Notes: generated from the letters alone by a model not told the origin. Shown: positions 53,041 to 63,264, numbered from the stretch's first letter. The stretch is DNA of 64,000 bases from Paracoccaceae bacterium (GCA_012103375.1 WLWX01000001.1:124001-188000), one strand, 5' to 3'. Numbers and translations: made by a program.

Positions 53041-53751
53041 TCAGCGATCCAGCCCCGAAATCTGCGCCGAAACCTCGCGCAGCAGCTTTTGGCGGATGCG
53101 TCGCGGATAGTCGTCAAAACCGCTGGCCGTCACCACAAAGGCACCGGGTCCGGCGATGACGTGATCACGGTAGTACCCGGTAAGATTCTGCACCGTGCCT
53201 TCGATGGCCAGCGCGTTCACCGTGAACCCCTCGACCGCAAGCGTTCGGCGCAGAACCTCGGGCGGCAGGCCCTCGTTGGATGGTCCATCGCCTGACACAT
53301 CGATCACCTTGCGGCGGCAATCGCCAACATCGGAATAGGTATTGGCGGCGAAGGCGAGCGCCTCGCCTATTCCGGTCGAGTAATCGCGCCATGCGCGCGG
53401 CAGGGCTTCGGTCTGCTCGGCCAACGCCGACAGGTCGCCGCGCCCGGAAATCCGGGTCCAGCCGATCGAGACCTGCTGCCGCCCAAGGCCAGACCACTGC
53501 ACCACCAGGATCGCCGCCTGCGCCTGCACCAGCGCATCCGCCACGGCGGGGTCGCGCATCGCCGCCGCCAGCCCGCCCATCTGGATCCGATATTCCGAGG
53601 GATCAACCGATCCCGACACATCAACGGCCAATGCCAGCGCAATATCACAGGCGCGGACCGGCCCCGCCACACCAAGCAGGACCAGGCACAGGCTGGCAGT
53701 GCCAAAGACCTGCCGGAGGTGACGGCTCAGATTACGGGGGAATTGCGTCAT
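53041..53751 (-). CDS. DUF1194 secreted von Willebrand A-like protein
   Basis: 236 residues. Signal peptide (LCLVLLGVAGPVRA then CDIALAL). MIDAS-type metal site DVSGSVD immediately after, followed by ISGRGDLSAL, DYSTGIGEALAFAAN and KVIDVSGDGPSNEGLPP, as expected of DUF1194. Probably periplasmic, role unknown. No operon partner. Confidence 0.9.
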   Translation of the reverse strand: MTQFPRNLSRHLRQVFGTASLCLVLLGVAGPVRACDIALALAVDVSGSVDPSEYRIQMGGLAAAMRDPAVADALVQAQAAILVVQWSGLGRQQVSIGWTRISGRGDLSALAEQTEALPRAWRDYSTGIGEALAFAANTYSDVGDCRRKVIDVSGDGPSNEGLPPEVLRRTLAVEGFTVNALAIEGTVQNLTGYYRDHVIAGPGAFVVTASGFDDYPRRIRQKLLREVSAQISGLDR

Positions 53752-53898
53752 TCGCGGACCCTAACACTGGCCGTGCGGGTTTCGGAATTACGCATTCGTG
53801 GTGCCTGCGCCGGGCGTTGACCAATCGCGCCCCTTGTGTCGGTCTGCGATCCGGTGACGCACTTGCGCCTGCCGTGGCTGGCGACGTATCCAGCGCCC

Positions 53899-54798
53899 AT
53901 GTTCGTTGTCGCAGCCCTTTACCAATTCACCCGGTTCGATGCGCCTGACGCGTTTTGCGCACCGCTGGAAGCGCTGTGCCGCGAGAACGGGTTGCGCGGA
54001 ACACTGCTGCTGGCGCCTGAGGGCATCAACGGCACCATCGCAGGTCAGCGCGCCGGGCTGGACACGGTCTTGCGCCATATCCGCGACCTGCCGGGCTGCG
54101 CCGAGCTGGAGGTCAAGGAAAGCCACGCGCCCACCATGCCATTCCGGCGCATGAAAGTACGCCTGAAGCGCGAGATTGTGACGATGGGCCAGCCGGACGT
54201 TGATCCGACCCGCGCGGTCGGGCGCTACGTCGATCCGGCGGACTGGAACGCCCTGATCGCCGCCCCGGATGTCGCAGTGATCGACACGCGCAACAGTTAC
54301 GAGGTCGCCATCGGCACCTTTGCCGGGGCGGTTGATCCCGAAACCGAAAGCTTCCGCGATTTCCCGCAATGGTGGGCCGCCAACAAGGACCGGTTCGCAG
54401 ACAAGCGCATCGCGATGTTCTGTACCGGCGGGATCCGCTGCGAGAAGTCGACAAATTACCTTCTGGGTCAGGGGGTCGAGGATGTCTTTCACCTGAAAGG
54501 CGGAATCCTCAAGTACCTTGAAGAGGTGCCCGAGCAGGACTCCAGCTGGAATGGTGAGTGTTTCGTGTTTGATGAGCGTGTCTCGGTCGGGCACGGGCTT
54601 CAGCCTGGCCCCCATGTATTGTGCCGGGCCTGCCGCTTTCCGCTGACGCCCGAAGATCAAGCGCGGCCGGAATTTGAGGTTGGCGTGGCCTGCCACCACT
54701 GTGTCGACACACGCAGTCAGGCAGATCGCGCGCGATACCGCGAACGCCAACGCCAGATCGACCTGGCCGCAGCCCGTGGCAAACAACATCTGGAATAA
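53899..54798 (+). CDS. trhO: tRNA uridine(34) hydroxylase TrhO (rhodanese family)
   Basis: Oxygen-dependent hydroxylation of U34 in tRNA (ho5U). 299 residues from ATG 53899. N-terminal acylphosphatase-like domain ([20 protein letters not shown]), rhodanese domain with catalytic Cys in [18 protein letters not shown], and the C-terminal cysteine-rich segment [16 protein letters not shown] and ACHHCVD. Full length for the family. The longer frame upstream lacks homology. Confidence 0.93.
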   Translation: MFVVAALYQFTRFDAPDAFCAPLEALCRENGLRGTLLLAPEGINGTIAGQRAGLDTVLRHIRDLPGCAELEVKESHAPTMPFRRMKVRLKREIVTMGQPDVDPTRAVGRYVDPADWNALIAAPDVAVIDTRNSYEVAIGTFAGAVDPETESFRDFPQWWAANKDRFADKRIAMFCTGGIRCEKSTNYLLGQGVEDVFHLKGGILKYLEEVPEQDSSWNGECFVFDERVSVGHGLQPGPHVLCRACRFPLTPEDQARPEFEVGVACHHCVDTRSQADRARYRERQRQIDLAAARGKQHLE

Positions 54799-54889
54799 GG
54801 CGTTCAGGTCGCGCGCTGAGGCGACCGGCGTTCGCAACAAGCGATCTCAGGTGCCCGCCGGATGGTCCACACAGGGCCAGATCTGCGTG

Positions 54890-56053
54890 TCAGTTCACAT
54901 TCTGCGACCAATCTTTGTACCAGTTGCGGAACAAGGCATATTGCTGTTCGACATGTCCGCGCTGCGCATCCGACAGCGCATCGGACGCATTCAGATGCAG
55001 CGCATAGGCATCTTCGCCATTCAGAACCATCAAGTGTTTGTAATACAGCACAAGATCCGGGCCCTCGTCGAAGCTGGACAGCACGCCAAGCGCCTCTTCC
55101 AGCTGATTGTGTTGAAAAACTCCGTTTTAGGGCCTGAACGATGATTTTTCTTTCCATGCAGCCCGATCCTAAATTTTTGGCGCGGGGGTCGGCCCAAATC
55201 GCCTACATGCGCTCACGCGCAGCCATGCGCTGTCTCGTGGTCAAAGCTTTCCGACTATTTCGCTTCATAGGTTTTCGCAAGAAATCCGCGACGCTCTGAT
55301 TTCGGAGTTTTTCAACACAATCAGCTCAAACGCCAGTTTGCGGGCGGTTGCATCGCCCGCGGCGGCCTTCTGGCTGAGGGTCATCAGATGAAGAACCTCG
55401 CGCGGCAGGGCGTTGCCGATGCCGGTGATCGCACCCACCGCGCCGCAGTTAATGAAACCGTGGCAGACGGCGGTGTCGACGCCGACCATCAGGGCGATAT
55501 CCGGATCGCCCGAAGTAATGTTCTCGGCCGCATAGCTCAGATCCGCCTTGCCGCCGAATTCCTTGAACCCGACCAGGTTGGGATGTTCGGCGCGCAGGGC
55601 GAAGAACAGATCGGCGCGGGTGGCAAAGCCGTAATACGGGCTGTTGTAGATCACAGCGGGCAGGTCGGGCGCCGCCGACAGGATCGCCTTGAAATGCGCG
55701 CTCTGCGCTGCCGGGGACGATCCGCGCGACAGCACGCGCGGGATCACCATCAGGCCAGCGGCCCCGACTTTTGCGGCTTGGGCAGCATGGGCGACCGCGC
55801 TGGCCGTGTTCACCGCGCCGGTGCCGACCACCACCGGGACGCCCGCGTTGGTCAGCCGCGCGACACCCTCCATCCGTTGCGCGTCCGTCAACAGCGGCCA
55901 GTCCCCCATGGAGCCGCAATAGACCACGGCCGACATGCCAAGGCCCATCATCTCGACCCCTTTTTCGACCATCGCGTCAAAATCCGGGGCGCGGTCCGGG
56001 GTGCAGGGGGTCATCAGGGCGGGCATGCAGCCGGAGAAGACTTGGGCGTTCAT
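54890..56053 (-). pseudogene. Dihydrodipicolinate synthase family protein, interrupted by the second 214-bp element
   Basis: Schiff-base-forming lyase family. Part 1 (56053 to about 55321): MPALMTPCTPDRAPDFDAMV, IYNSPYYGFA (Tyr) and VGFKEFGGK (Schiff-base Lys), to ARKLAFEL, then an element-encoded tail IVLKNSEIRASRISCENL. Part 2 (55106 to 54890), same frame: QLEEALGVLSSFDEGPDLVL to YALFRNWYKDWSQNVN. Removing 213 bp restores FEL-(N/I)-QLEEALG. Adjacent to a proline-racemase-family gene and an enolase-superfamily gene, so possibly the pyrroline-4-hydroxy-2-carboxylate deaminase of hydroxyproline catabolism (inference). The product lacks the C-terminal 70 or so residues. Confidence 0.88.
55107..55320. 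mobile_element. 214-bp MITE-like element, copy B
   Basis: Reverse complement of 3881-4094, without a difference I could see. The same perfect 18-bp termini; flanks GCTGA and TCAGC form a further 5-bp inverted repeat. Inserted in the DHDPS-like gene in the orientation opposite to copy A relative to transcription. Confidence 0.9.
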
Positions 56054-56066
56054 CACGGGTCCTTTC

Positions 56067-57113
56067 TTATGTCTGTATGGCGGGTGTCAGCATTGGCCAG
56101 GTGTCGCCAACCCGGTAGCCTTCCGGCCAGGGATCATCCGGGTCCAGCATCAGGTGTTTCGTTTCGGTTATCCAGCCCCGTCCGCAGATCGAGGGGATGA
56201 TCGCCGGCGTCCCGGCCACGACGGTTTCTGCTTCGATGCGGCAATCAAACTGGCTGCCGATGATCGAGGCGCCGCGAAACGCCTCGCCCACGGCCAGTTC
56301 GCCCCGCGCGTGGAGCACGGCCATGCGGGCGGAACAGCCGGTGCCGGTTGGGCTGCGGTCCAGTTTTCCAGGGTCGATCACGACGGTGTTGCGTCCGGTC
56401 TTGCGGCCGTCGATGACCGCGACCGGGGCGGTGAATTGGCAGAAAGAGATATGGTTCCACGCGGGCATTTCCGGGTGATGGAAGCCGATTTGTTCACTTG
56501 CCGCCTTGGTGATCTTCATGCCGGTTTCGACAAGGTCGCGCGCCTCGTCCGGTTGCAGCGAAAAGCCCAGGGCGGCGGCGTCGATCAGTGCGAAGCTGTC
56601 ACCGCCGAAGGCTGTGTCGATGGTCAGGGTGCCCAGCCCCGCAACCTCGATCGTGACATCCAAGCTGGCGGCGAAACTCGGCAGGTTGGTCACGCGAATT
56701 GACTGCACCTTGCCATCCCGGCAGGTCGCCACCACGTCAATCAGCCCGCCGGGGGCTTCCAGTTTGAAGCGGGTTTCCGGTTCGGTCATGAGGACGATCC
56801 CGGTGTCCAGCAAGACAGTCGCCACACAGATCGAGTTCGACCCCGACATCGGCGGGGTATGGACCGGTTCCATGATGATGAAGCCCATGGCGGCGTCGGG
56901 GTGTTTGGGTGGGACCAGCAGGTTTACATGGCGGAAGACACCGCCGCGCGGTTCGTTCAACACGAAGTTGCGCAGGCTGTTGTCAGCGGCGATCCAGCGC
57001 GATTGGTCCCAGATCGTGTCGCCGGGCGGCGGGGCGACGCCGCCGACGATGACGTCGCCCACCTCGCCCTCGGCATGGCAGCCGATGACCTGTATGGACC
57101 TGGTCGAGCGCAT
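56067..57113 (-). CDS. Proline racemase family protein with Ser/Thr in place of both catalytic cysteines
   Basis: 348 residues from ATG 57113. Fold signatures: [43 protein letters not shown]. In proline and hydroxyproline racemases the two cysteines lie in MCGHGTI and SPCGTG; here these positions read MSGSNSIC and [12 protein letters not shown], i.e. Ser and Thr. In characterised trans-3-hydroxyproline dehydratases the second Cys is Thr, so a dehydratase or other hydroxyproline-derivative activity is more likely than racemisation. Tightly linked (TGATG) to the enolase-superfamily gene. Confidence 0.85.
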   Translation of the reverse strand: MRSTRSIQVIGCHAEGEVGDVIVGGVAPPPGDTIWDQSRWIAADNSLRNFVLNEPRGGVFRHVNLLVPPKHPDAAMGFIIMEPVHTPPMSGSNSICVATVLLDTGIVLMTEPETRFKLEAPGGLIDVVATCRDGKVQSIRVTNLPSFAASLDVTIEVAGLGTLTIDTAFGGDSFALIDAAALGFSLQPDEARDLVETGMKITKAASEQIGFHHPEMPAWNHISFCQFTAPVAVIDGRKTGRNTVVIDPGKLDRSPTGTGCSARMAVLHARGELAVGEAFRGASIIGSQFDCRIEAETVVAGTPAIIPSICGRGWITETKHLMLDPDDPWPEGYRVGDTWPMLTPAIQT

Positions 57114-58213
57114 CAGACCGACAGCACCGGATCGCCCAGCGCCGCCATGATCGGGCGGATGCCAAGGCCGGGTTCGTCGCTGGCGCGCATCTTGCCCTCG
57201 ACACGGCGCGGCGCACCGTCGGCGATATCTACTGTGCCGTAGCTGTTGAAATCCGTGGCAGAGAAGGCGAATTCCTCGAGCGTGCTTTGTGCCAGATGGG
57301 CGATTGCGGCGGTGACGATATCGCCGCCCCAGGTATCCTCGATCGTCATCGGAACTCCCGCGTGAACGCACAGATCGCGCATCTGGCGCGCCTTGGTCAG
57401 CCCGCCGACCTTGGAGATCTTCAGATTGATCACATCCATCGCCCCATCCGCGATACCGCGAGTCAGATCGCCGATGCTGCCGATCACCTCATCCAAAACA
57501 AATGGCAGGGCGGTCCGGCGCCGGGTCACCAGGCATTCTTCGTAACTCGGGCAAGGCTGTTCGATGTAGACGTCCACGTCGCGCACCGCGTTCACGACCC
57601 GCGCAGCCTCGTGCATCGTCCAGCCGGTGTTGGCGTCGGCGACCAGGATGTCTCCGGGGCGCATTTCGGCGGCGCTTAGGCGGATACGCTCAATATCGCT
57701 GTCCGCATCTGCGCCGACCTTCAGTTGAAACTTGGTGTATCCCTCGTCCCGATATCCGGCGACATTCGCCGCCATCGCCGCCGGTTCGATCTGCGAAATC
57801 GCGCGGTAGAGCTTGATGTCCTCCTGCGCCTTGCCGCCAAGCAGCTGATAGACTGGCAGGCCCGTCGCCTGCCCAAGAATATCCCAACACGCCACGTCAA
57901 TCGCCGCCTTGATATAGGGGTGGCCGCGCAGCACCGCATCCATATGCCGGTTCAGCACGTTCAGATCGCGCGGATCGATGCCAATCACCTGCGGCGCAAT
58001 TTCCGCCAGCCCAGAGCGCACGCCCAGCGCATAGGACGGCAGATAGGCCGAGCCCAGCGGGCAGCATTCACCATAGCCGGTGATCCCGGCGTCGGTCTGA
58101 ACCTCGACCACGGTGGAATCGAACACCTCGACAAAATTGCCGTTGGACCAGCTATAGCGGCCTTCTTTCAGCGGCAGGTCGACCTGATAGGCGCGGATGG
58201 CGGTGATTTTCAT
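57113..58213 (-). CDS. Mandelate racemase/muconate lactonizing enzyme family protein (hydroxyproline-type)
   Basis: Enolase-superfamily enzyme of 366 residues. Capping domain ([20 protein letters not shown]), barrel Lys in KFQLKVGAD (QxK rather than KxK), metal ligands in [21 protein letters not shown] and PFVLDEVIG, and a second Lys in [13 protein letters not shown], then [20 protein letters not shown]. Two opposing lysines and the QxK variant fit hydroxyproline-betaine epimerases or cis-3-hydroxyproline dehydratases. Exact substrate is an inference; the neighbours support an imino acid. Confidence 0.82.
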   Translation of the reverse strand: MKITAIRAYQVDLPLKEGRYSWSNGNFVEVFDSTVVEVQTDAGITGYGECCPLGSAYLPSYALGVRSGLAEIAPQVIGIDPRDLNVLNRHMDAVLRGHPYIKAAIDVACWDILGQATGLPVYQLLGGKAQEDIKLYRAISQIEPAAMAANVAGYRDEGYTKFQLKVGADADSDIERIRLSAAEMRPGDILVADANTGWTMHEAARVVNAVRDVDVYIEQPCPSYEECLVTRRRTALPFVLDEVIGSIGDLTRGIADGAMDVINLKISKVGGLTKARQMRDLCVHAGVPMTIEDTWGGDIVTAAIAHLAQSTLEEFAFSATDFNSYGTVDIADGAPRRVEGKMRASDEPGLGIRPIMAALGDPVLSV

Positions 58214-58237
58214 GGGGCGTCCTTTCCGAAGCCGACT

Positions 58238-59014
58238 TTAACGAAGTTCCAGCAACCCGCCATCCACCGGGATGATCTGGCCAGTGATCCAGCCGGATCT
58301 TGCGCTGGCGAGGAACAGGAACAGTTCCGCAATGTCATCAGTCGTCCCCCAGCGTTTCAGCGGATAGCGATCAATCACGGCGGTCAGCAGATCGTCGAAT
58401 TCGGCGTCATCCGCCGCCCGCGCCCGGAACTGCGATTCCGACAGCGGCGTGCGCACCGCACCCGGCGCAACCGCGTTCACCCGGATGCCATCACCCGCGT
58501 AATCCGCCGCCAACTGCCGCGTCAACGCGATGACGGCGCCTTTGGAGGCTGAATAGGCCGCGACCCCCTTCATCCCTGACAGACCGACGGTGGATGCGGT
58601 GAACACAATTGCCCCCGCCCCTTGCGCCTGCATCTGCGGCAGTACAGCGCGGGCCGATAAGAACGCGCCGGTCGCGTTGACCCGCATGACGCGGTTCCAG
58701 TCTTCGATGGAAACATCCAGCGCGCTACCTTCGACCATGATCCCGGCATTGGCGATCAGCGCATCAATCCGGCCCGTCCATTCCAGCGCGGCACCGGCCA
58801 TGCCAGCGCAGGCAGCTTCGTCCGAGACATCCGCCGCGACCGCCATGGCCGCATGGCCTGCCGCGGTCAGTTCCTCCGCCAGCGCGCGCACCCCGGCCCC
58901 GTCCCAATCTGCGCAGACCACGGCCCATCCGTCCGCCGCAAAGCGTTCTGCCGCGCGCCGCCCGATACCCGACGCGGCCCCGGTGACGATCACACTCTGG
59001 CGGTCGGTTGCCAT
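58238..59014 (-). CDS. SDR family oxidoreductase
   Basis: Classical short-chain dehydrogenase of 258 residues. NAD(P)-binding TGAASGIGRRAAERF, DVSDEA, NAG in LIANAGIMVEG, catalytic Ser-Tyr-Lys in VFTASTVGLSGMKGVAAYSA and YSASKGA, and the C-terminal GWITGQIIPVDGG. Acidic residue after the second strand (ADWD) suggests NAD preference. Abuts the GST gene; within the putative imino-acid cluster. Substrate unknown. Confidence 0.92.
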   Translation of the reverse strand: MATDRQSVIVTGAASGIGRRAAERFAADGWAVVCADWDGAGVRALAEELTAAGHAAMAVAADVSDEAACAGMAGAALEWTGRIDALIANAGIMVEGSALDVSIEDWNRVMRVNATGAFLSARAVLPQMQAQGAGAIVFTASTVGLSGMKGVAAYSASKGAVIALTRQLAADYAGDGIRVNAVAPGAVRTPLSESQFRARAADDAEFDDLLTAVIDRYPLKRWGTTDDIAELFLFLASARSGWITGQIIPVDGGLLELR

Positions 59015-59701
59015 CTAATCCGGGTCCGGCGCGAAAATCTGCGGATAGAGGTTGCGCATCGCGGCCTCATCAAATTCGACCTTGAATTTGTGCTGGTCGG
59101 CCAGCGCGACCGCCCGGCGGGCCGCCGGACGCGCATCAATCTGATCCACCAGCCGTTTGAGGTTTGGGAGGTCGTCAAACGCGTCGTCCTTGCCCAGCAT
59201 GAACGGAATCCGTCCCGCCCAGCCCCAGACCGCCATATCGACAATCGTAAAAGCTTCACCCAGCATGTAGGGGCGATCCGCCAGCCGGTCGTTGACAATG
59301 CCCCAATGGCGGCGCGCCTCGTAATCATAGCGCTTGATCGCATAGGGAATGCGTTCGGGCGCGAAGTTGCGGAAATGCACGGCCTGCCCGGAGTACGGGC
59401 CGACCCCGCTGGCGACGAACATCAGCCAGGACAACAACGCGCCACGTTGATCCGGGCCAGGCAGGAATTGCCCCGTCTTTTCAGCCAGATACAGCAGGAT
59501 CGCGTTGCTGTCGAATACCGCCACGCCGTCATCGAAAATCGCTGGGGCCTTGGCGTTCGGATTGATTGCAAGGTAGGCTTCGCGGTGCTGATCGCCCCGC
59601 TTAGTGTCCAGCGGGATCGGGGTATAGTCCAGCCCCGATTCTTCAAGAAACAGGCTGACCTTCAGGGGGTTCGGCGCGGCGTTGTAGTAGTATTCCAGCA
59701 T
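59015..59701 (-). CDS. Glutathione S-transferase family protein (Yfc/Ure2p-like)
   Basis: 228 residues. N-terminal thioredoxin-like domain: YYYNAAPNPLKVSLFLEESG with AAPNPLK as the glutathione-activating region, then AINPNAKAPAIFDDG and VFDSNAILLYLAE. C-terminal helical domain with YEARRHWGIVNDRLADRPYM and FTIVDMAVWGWA. Similar to YfcG/Ure2p-type GSTs with disulfide reductase or lyase roles. Stop and next start abut. Confidence 0.9.
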   Translation of the reverse strand: MLEYYYNAAPNPLKVSLFLEESGLDYTPIPLDTKRGDQHREAYLAINPNAKAPAIFDDGVAVFDSNAILLYLAEKTGQFLPGPDQRGALLSWLMFVASGVGPYSGQAVHFRNFAPERIPYAIKRYDYEARRHWGIVNDRLADRPYMLGEAFTIVDMAVWGWAGRIPFMLGKDDAFDDLPNLKRLVDQIDARPAARRAVALADQHKFKVEFDEAAMRNLYPQIFAPDPD

Positions 59702-59712
59702 GTTTTGGCCCC

Positions 59713-60450
59713 CTAGTGCCGCAGGATTTTGCCAAAGAAATCCCGTGCGCGCTGGCTTTCGGGCGTGTCCAGAATCTGCGCGGGCGGGCCGGCCTCAATC
59801 ACTTCTCCGTCGTCCATGAAGGCGACCTGATCGGCAACCTCGCGCACGAAGGCCATTTCGTGGCTGACGATGATCATGGTCATCCCCTCGTCCGCCAGTT
59901 TGCGGATCGCGTCCAGAACCTCGTTCACCAGTTCGGGATCGAGTGCCGAGGTAACCTCATCCAGCAGCAGGATCTGCGGGTCCAGCGCCAGCGCGCGGGC
60001 CAGGGCCACACGCTGTTGCTGCCCGCCTGACAGCTTATCGGGATAGGAGTTATAGCGGTCGCCAAGACCCACAAGGGTCAGCAGGCGGCGCGCCTGCGCC
60101 TCAACCTCATCCTTGGGGCGGCGTTTGATCTTGGTCGGAGCCAGCGTGACGTTCTGGCCCACGGTCATATTCTGGAACAGGTTGTATTGCTGGAACACGA
60201 TCGCCATGCGGTCGCGGGCCTCGCGTACCGCGCGGGCGCTGGAATAATCCATCCGTTCGCCTGCGATCTCCACATGCCCGCCGGTGATTGGCGTCAGCCC
60301 CATCAGCGCGCGCAGCACCGTCGATTTGCCCGATCCGGACGGGCCGACAAGCGATAGGATGCCGCCCTTCTCGACCGTCAGGTCGATGCCTTTCAGGACT
60401 TCAAGCGCCCCGTAACTAGCGCGAACGCCGCTGACCGCGAGGTGTGGCAA
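59713..60450 (-). CDS. Polar amino acid ABC transporter ATP-binding protein
   Basis: 245 residues. Walker A GPSGSGKST near residue 37, signature LSGGQQQRVALARAL, Walker B LLLDEVTSALD, H-loop VSHEMAFVREVADQ. There is no ATG before the conserved start; TTG at 60450 with GGAGA six bases upstream gives MPHLAVSGVRASYG and overlaps the permease gene by 35 bp. Last gene of the importer operon. Pairs with the two permeases and binding protein. Confidence 0.92.
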   Translation of the reverse strand: MPHLAVSGVRASYGALEVLKGIDLTVEKGGILSLVGPSGSGKSTVLRALMGLTPITGGHVEIAGERMDYSSARAVREARDRMAIVFQQYNLFQNMTVGQNVTLAPTKIKRRPKDEVEAQARRLLTLVGLGDRYNSYPDKLSGGQQQRVALARALALDPQILLLDEVTSALDPELVNEVLDAIRKLADEGMTMIIVSHEMAFVREVADQVAFMDDGEVIEAGPPAQILDTPESQRARDFFGKILRH

Positions 60451-61114
60451 GACGCTTCTCCAGATGTTGGCCCAGCAGGCTGAGCGGGAAGGACAGGATG
60501 AAATAGCATAAGGCAATCGTTCCGAAGACAAGGATTCCGGAAAAGCCCTGATTGTTCAGCTCTTTACCGCGAAACGCCAGTTCGAACACGCCGACCTGGC
60601 TGACCAGTGCGGTGTCCTTGATGAAGGACACGGCAAAGGCGATGGCAGGCGGGATGATGACGGGCCAGGCTTGGGGCAGAACCACCATCAGGTTGATCTG
60701 AAGCCGCGACAGGTTCATCACCTGCGCCGCCTCGACCTGGGTTTGGGGCACCGATTCCAGCCCGCCGCGAATGATGTCGGCGGTATAGGCCACCGCGTAA
60801 AGGCAGATGGCGATCACCGCGATGGTGAAAAGTGAGGCATTGGGCGTCACCGTCTGGATGAAGAACAGCACCAGATAAACGACGACAATAAAGGGGATGC
60901 GGCGAAAAACCTCGACATAAAGGATGCAGATCAGGCGCAGCGGGAACCACCATTTGCCCGGCGTCTGGCGCAGAAAGACCAGCACAAAGGCCAGGCCGAA
61001 ACCAATCAGGCAGCCCATGATCGTCATGCCAAGGGTCAGGCCTGCGGCCTCTAGCAGCAGCAGCATGTTGGGGCCGGAAAAGAAGCGCGGCAGTTGTTCG
61101 ATGATCCGGTCCAT
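60416..61114 (-). CDS. Polar amino acid ABC transporter permease, second
   Basis: 232 residues (HisMQ-type). EAA loop region around VEAAQVMNLSRLQINLMVVL and PQAWPVIIPPAIAFAVSFIK; five or so helices. ATG 61114 overlaps the upstream permease stop by one base (TGATG); the TTG-initiated extension to 61147 lies inside the upstream gene. Confidence 0.92.
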   Translation of the reverse strand: MDRIIEQLPRFFSGPNMLLLLEAAGLTLGMTIMGCLIGFGLAFVLVFLRQTPGKWWFPLRLICILYVEVFRRIPFIVVVYLVLFFIQTVTPNASLFTIAVIAICLYAVAYTADIIRGGLESVPQTQVEAAQVMNLSRLQINLMVVLPQAWPVIIPPAIAFAVSFIKDTALVSQVGVFELAFRGKELNNQGFSGILVFGTIALCYFILSFPLSLLGQHLEKRLATPRGQRRSR

Positions 61115-61791
61115 CAGAAGATCCGCGCCTTCACGCGAAACGCCCAACGGCCCAGCAGCGCCAGCCCGATGCTGGCGACCAGCGTCAGCACCACATACAT
61201 GCCTGCGACGACGGTGAAGTATTCCAGCCAGCGATAGTTGACGGCAGACAGGTTGATCGCCTGCCCGGTCAGCTCATCCACGCCGATCAACGCCCCGACC
61301 GAGGTGCCCATGACCAGCACGACAATGAAGAAATTGGCCAGTGCGGGATAGATGGATTTCGCGATATGCGGGACGATGATGTAGCGCACCTGCTGGATCA
61401 GCGACATGCCGAGGGTCTGGCCCGCCTCAAGTTCCGTGATGCGGACTGACAGGAACCCGGCGCGCAGGATCATTGTCAGATAGGCGCCCGCATTCAGCGT
61501 CAGGCCGATCAGCAGGCAAGCCTCGTTCGACCAGCGGATGCCAATTTCGGGCAGGCCGAAGAACAGGAAGTAGATCTGGATCAGGGCGGGGGTGTTGGTG
61601 ACGAAGACGACGTAGGTATTGACCAGCGCGCGCACCGGCCAGGGGCCATATGTTTTCAGCGTTGCGCAGATCAGCCCGATGATCGCGCCGCCCCCGAAAG
61701 CGATGACGCCCAGCTGGAAAGTCAGCAGGGCGCCTTCGAGCAGCGCACCAAAGTTGTCCCAGACAACCCCGAACTGAAATCTGTAATTCAT
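61114..61791 (-). CDS. Polar amino acid ABC transporter permease, first
   Basis: 225 residues. VTNTPALIQIYFLFFGLPEI near residue 80 and the EAA-type loop ELEAGQTLGMSLIQQVRYII are diagnostic of HisMQ permeases. Begins 63 bp after the binding-protein gene on the same strand. Forms the heterodimeric channel with the following permease. Confidence 0.93.
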   Translation of the reverse strand: MNYRFQFGVVWDNFGALLEGALLTFQLGVIAFGGGAIIGLICATLKTYGPWPVRALVNTYVVFVTNTPALIQIYFLFFGLPEIGIRWSNEACLLIGLTLNAGAYLTMILRAGFLSVRITELEAGQTLGMSLIQQVRYIIVPHIAKSIYPALANFFIVVLVMGTSVGALIGVDELTGQAINLSAVNYRWLEYFTVVAGMYVVLTLVASIGLALLGRWAFRVKARIF

Positions 61792-61854
61792 GCTGCGCGC
61801 TGCATTCCAATGCCCCCCGGCACGCCAGCAGCGCGCCGGGGGTAACGTCAGGTT

Positions 61855-62664
61855 TTAGAAGTACGGATCGGGATTGACGGTGCGCAGCATCGGCGCGCCA
61901 TAGTGCTTTTCCCAGGTCTCGTTAATCATACCGGACGAGTGCAGCCCGTGCAGGGCGATGTTCAGAACCTCGGTCAGGTTGTCATTGCCCTGGCTGACAC
62001 CGATGGCGCAGTAGGCCACGAAGATCGGGTTCTCGACCACGCGCCAGTTCACATCCGAATAGTTCTCGGTGAACGCCATGAAGAAGTCGATATTCTCGAC
62101 AATCGCATCGGCGCGGCCTTGCGCGACAAGACGCACGGTGTCGGCGAGTGTATCGACAAGCTCAATCTCGACATTGGGCATGTTTTCTTCGATCCAGCCG
62201 ACGGTCCAGTTGCCGCGCATGTTGGCCAGCGTCACGCCATCCTTGTTGAAGTCTTCCCAGCTGCCGCCGTCAATCTTGTCGGTCGCCAGCACGGCCAGCA
62301 CTTCGGTATGCAGCGGCACGGTATAGTCGATCAGCTTGGCGCGTTCGGTGTTGCGCGTCAGCGCGCCCAGCGACAGGTCGATCCGGTCCGAGACCAGGAA
62401 CGGCACCCGCTGGGGCGTTTCGGTCGGCACCCATTCGACTTCCACGCCCAGCTGCGCGGCCAGCGCGTTGCCGACGTCGATGTCAAAGCCTTCCCAGTCG
62501 CCCGCGTCGTTTCGCGTGCTCATGTTCGGGAAATTGGGGTTGATGCCGATGCGGATGACGTCATCGGACAGGATGTCATCCAGGCTTTTGGCGTGCACGG
62601 CGGTGGTGGCCATTGCGGCCATCGCAATGCCGGTGATCCCCGCCAGAAAATGTCTCTTGAGCAT
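61855..62664 (-). CDS. Amino acid ABC transporter substrate-binding protein (family 3)
   Basis: Periplasmic receptor of 269 residues. Signal peptide MLKRHFLAGITGIAMAAMAT..VHA then KSLDDI. Type-2 periplasmic-binding fold: IRIGINPNFPNMSTRNDAGD, WEGFDIDVGNALAAQLGVEV, LSLGALTRNTERAKLIDYTV. GGAG lies 7 bases before ATG 62664; longer frames cover the intergenic region. First gene of the operon; ligand likely an amino or imino acid or its betaine given the adjacent enzymes. Confidence 0.92.
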   Translation of the reverse strand: MLKRHFLAGITGIAMAAMATTAVHAKSLDDILSDDVIRIGINPNFPNMSTRNDAGDWEGFDIDVGNALAAQLGVEVEWVPTETPQRVPFLVSDRIDLSLGALTRNTERAKLIDYTVPLHTEVLAVLATDKIDGGSWEDFNKDGVTLANMRGNWTVGWIEENMPNVEIELVDTLADTVRLVAQGRADAIVENIDFFMAFTENYSDVNWRVVENPIFVAYCAIGVSQGNDNLTEVLNIALHGLHSSGMINETWEKHYGAPMLRTVNPDPYF

Positions 62665-63264
62665 GTATCGTACTCCCATGTCGCGCCCCAGCAGCGGGGC
62701 AGGTCCGGGCAGGCCTTGGTGGCTGCCGTCTGATTTGTGCGCAAAACGAACTTTTGTGCGCATGTCAAACATGGCGAGATTCGACGGTGAGTCAATCCCC
62801 GGAGTGCTGGCCCTTTCGCACCCGCAAAGCGCAGGCATTCGCCTGGGGTATTTCGCAGGTTGGTTTTGGTCGGATGTGTGCGGGGGCAGAGCGTGTTTGG
62901 CCAGATTGCAAGAGTTACGAAAACGCGCCGCAAGAGCGCCATCCCAAATAACTGATTCGCTGACGGAATTACCTGCGCCCGGTGCGCGCCAAAGGCGCAG
63001 GGCGCACGCCGGACCGGCCCCACCGGTCTGGCGTCGGTTCGAGGTGGGCACATCCGGGATAGTTGACGGCTAACACCTCCCCATAAATCGTGCCCCTCAA
63101 CCGTTGCTGCGCCAGCCCGCCGGTCCGGCGCGCGCCCGGCTAAGGGCGGTTGTTCGACCTTGGGCATCGGTGCAGACTAAATGGACGACACTTGATCATC
63201 CGCAGCCGTCACATCTGCAGCGCGATCCGCGCGATCAGGCCGGTTTTGACAAAGCCGGGATTGA
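62665..63264. other. Intergenic region between binding-protein gene and pdxJ
   Basis: 600 bp without a recognisable gene. The part next to 62664 should hold the transporter-operon promoter; 62971-63138 is an inverted repeat copy; 63139-63264 holds only the short space after pdxJ. Frames through it show no family resemblance. Confidence 0.6.
62971..63138. repeat. GC-rich intergenic repeat of about 170 bp, copy 2 (inverted)
   Basis: Reverse-complement relative of 23694-23862: CGCCCGGTGCGCGCCAAAGG, CACGCCGGACCGGCCCCACC, then CCATAAATC and GCGCCAGCCCGCCGGTCCGG in mirrored order. Confidence 0.7.
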
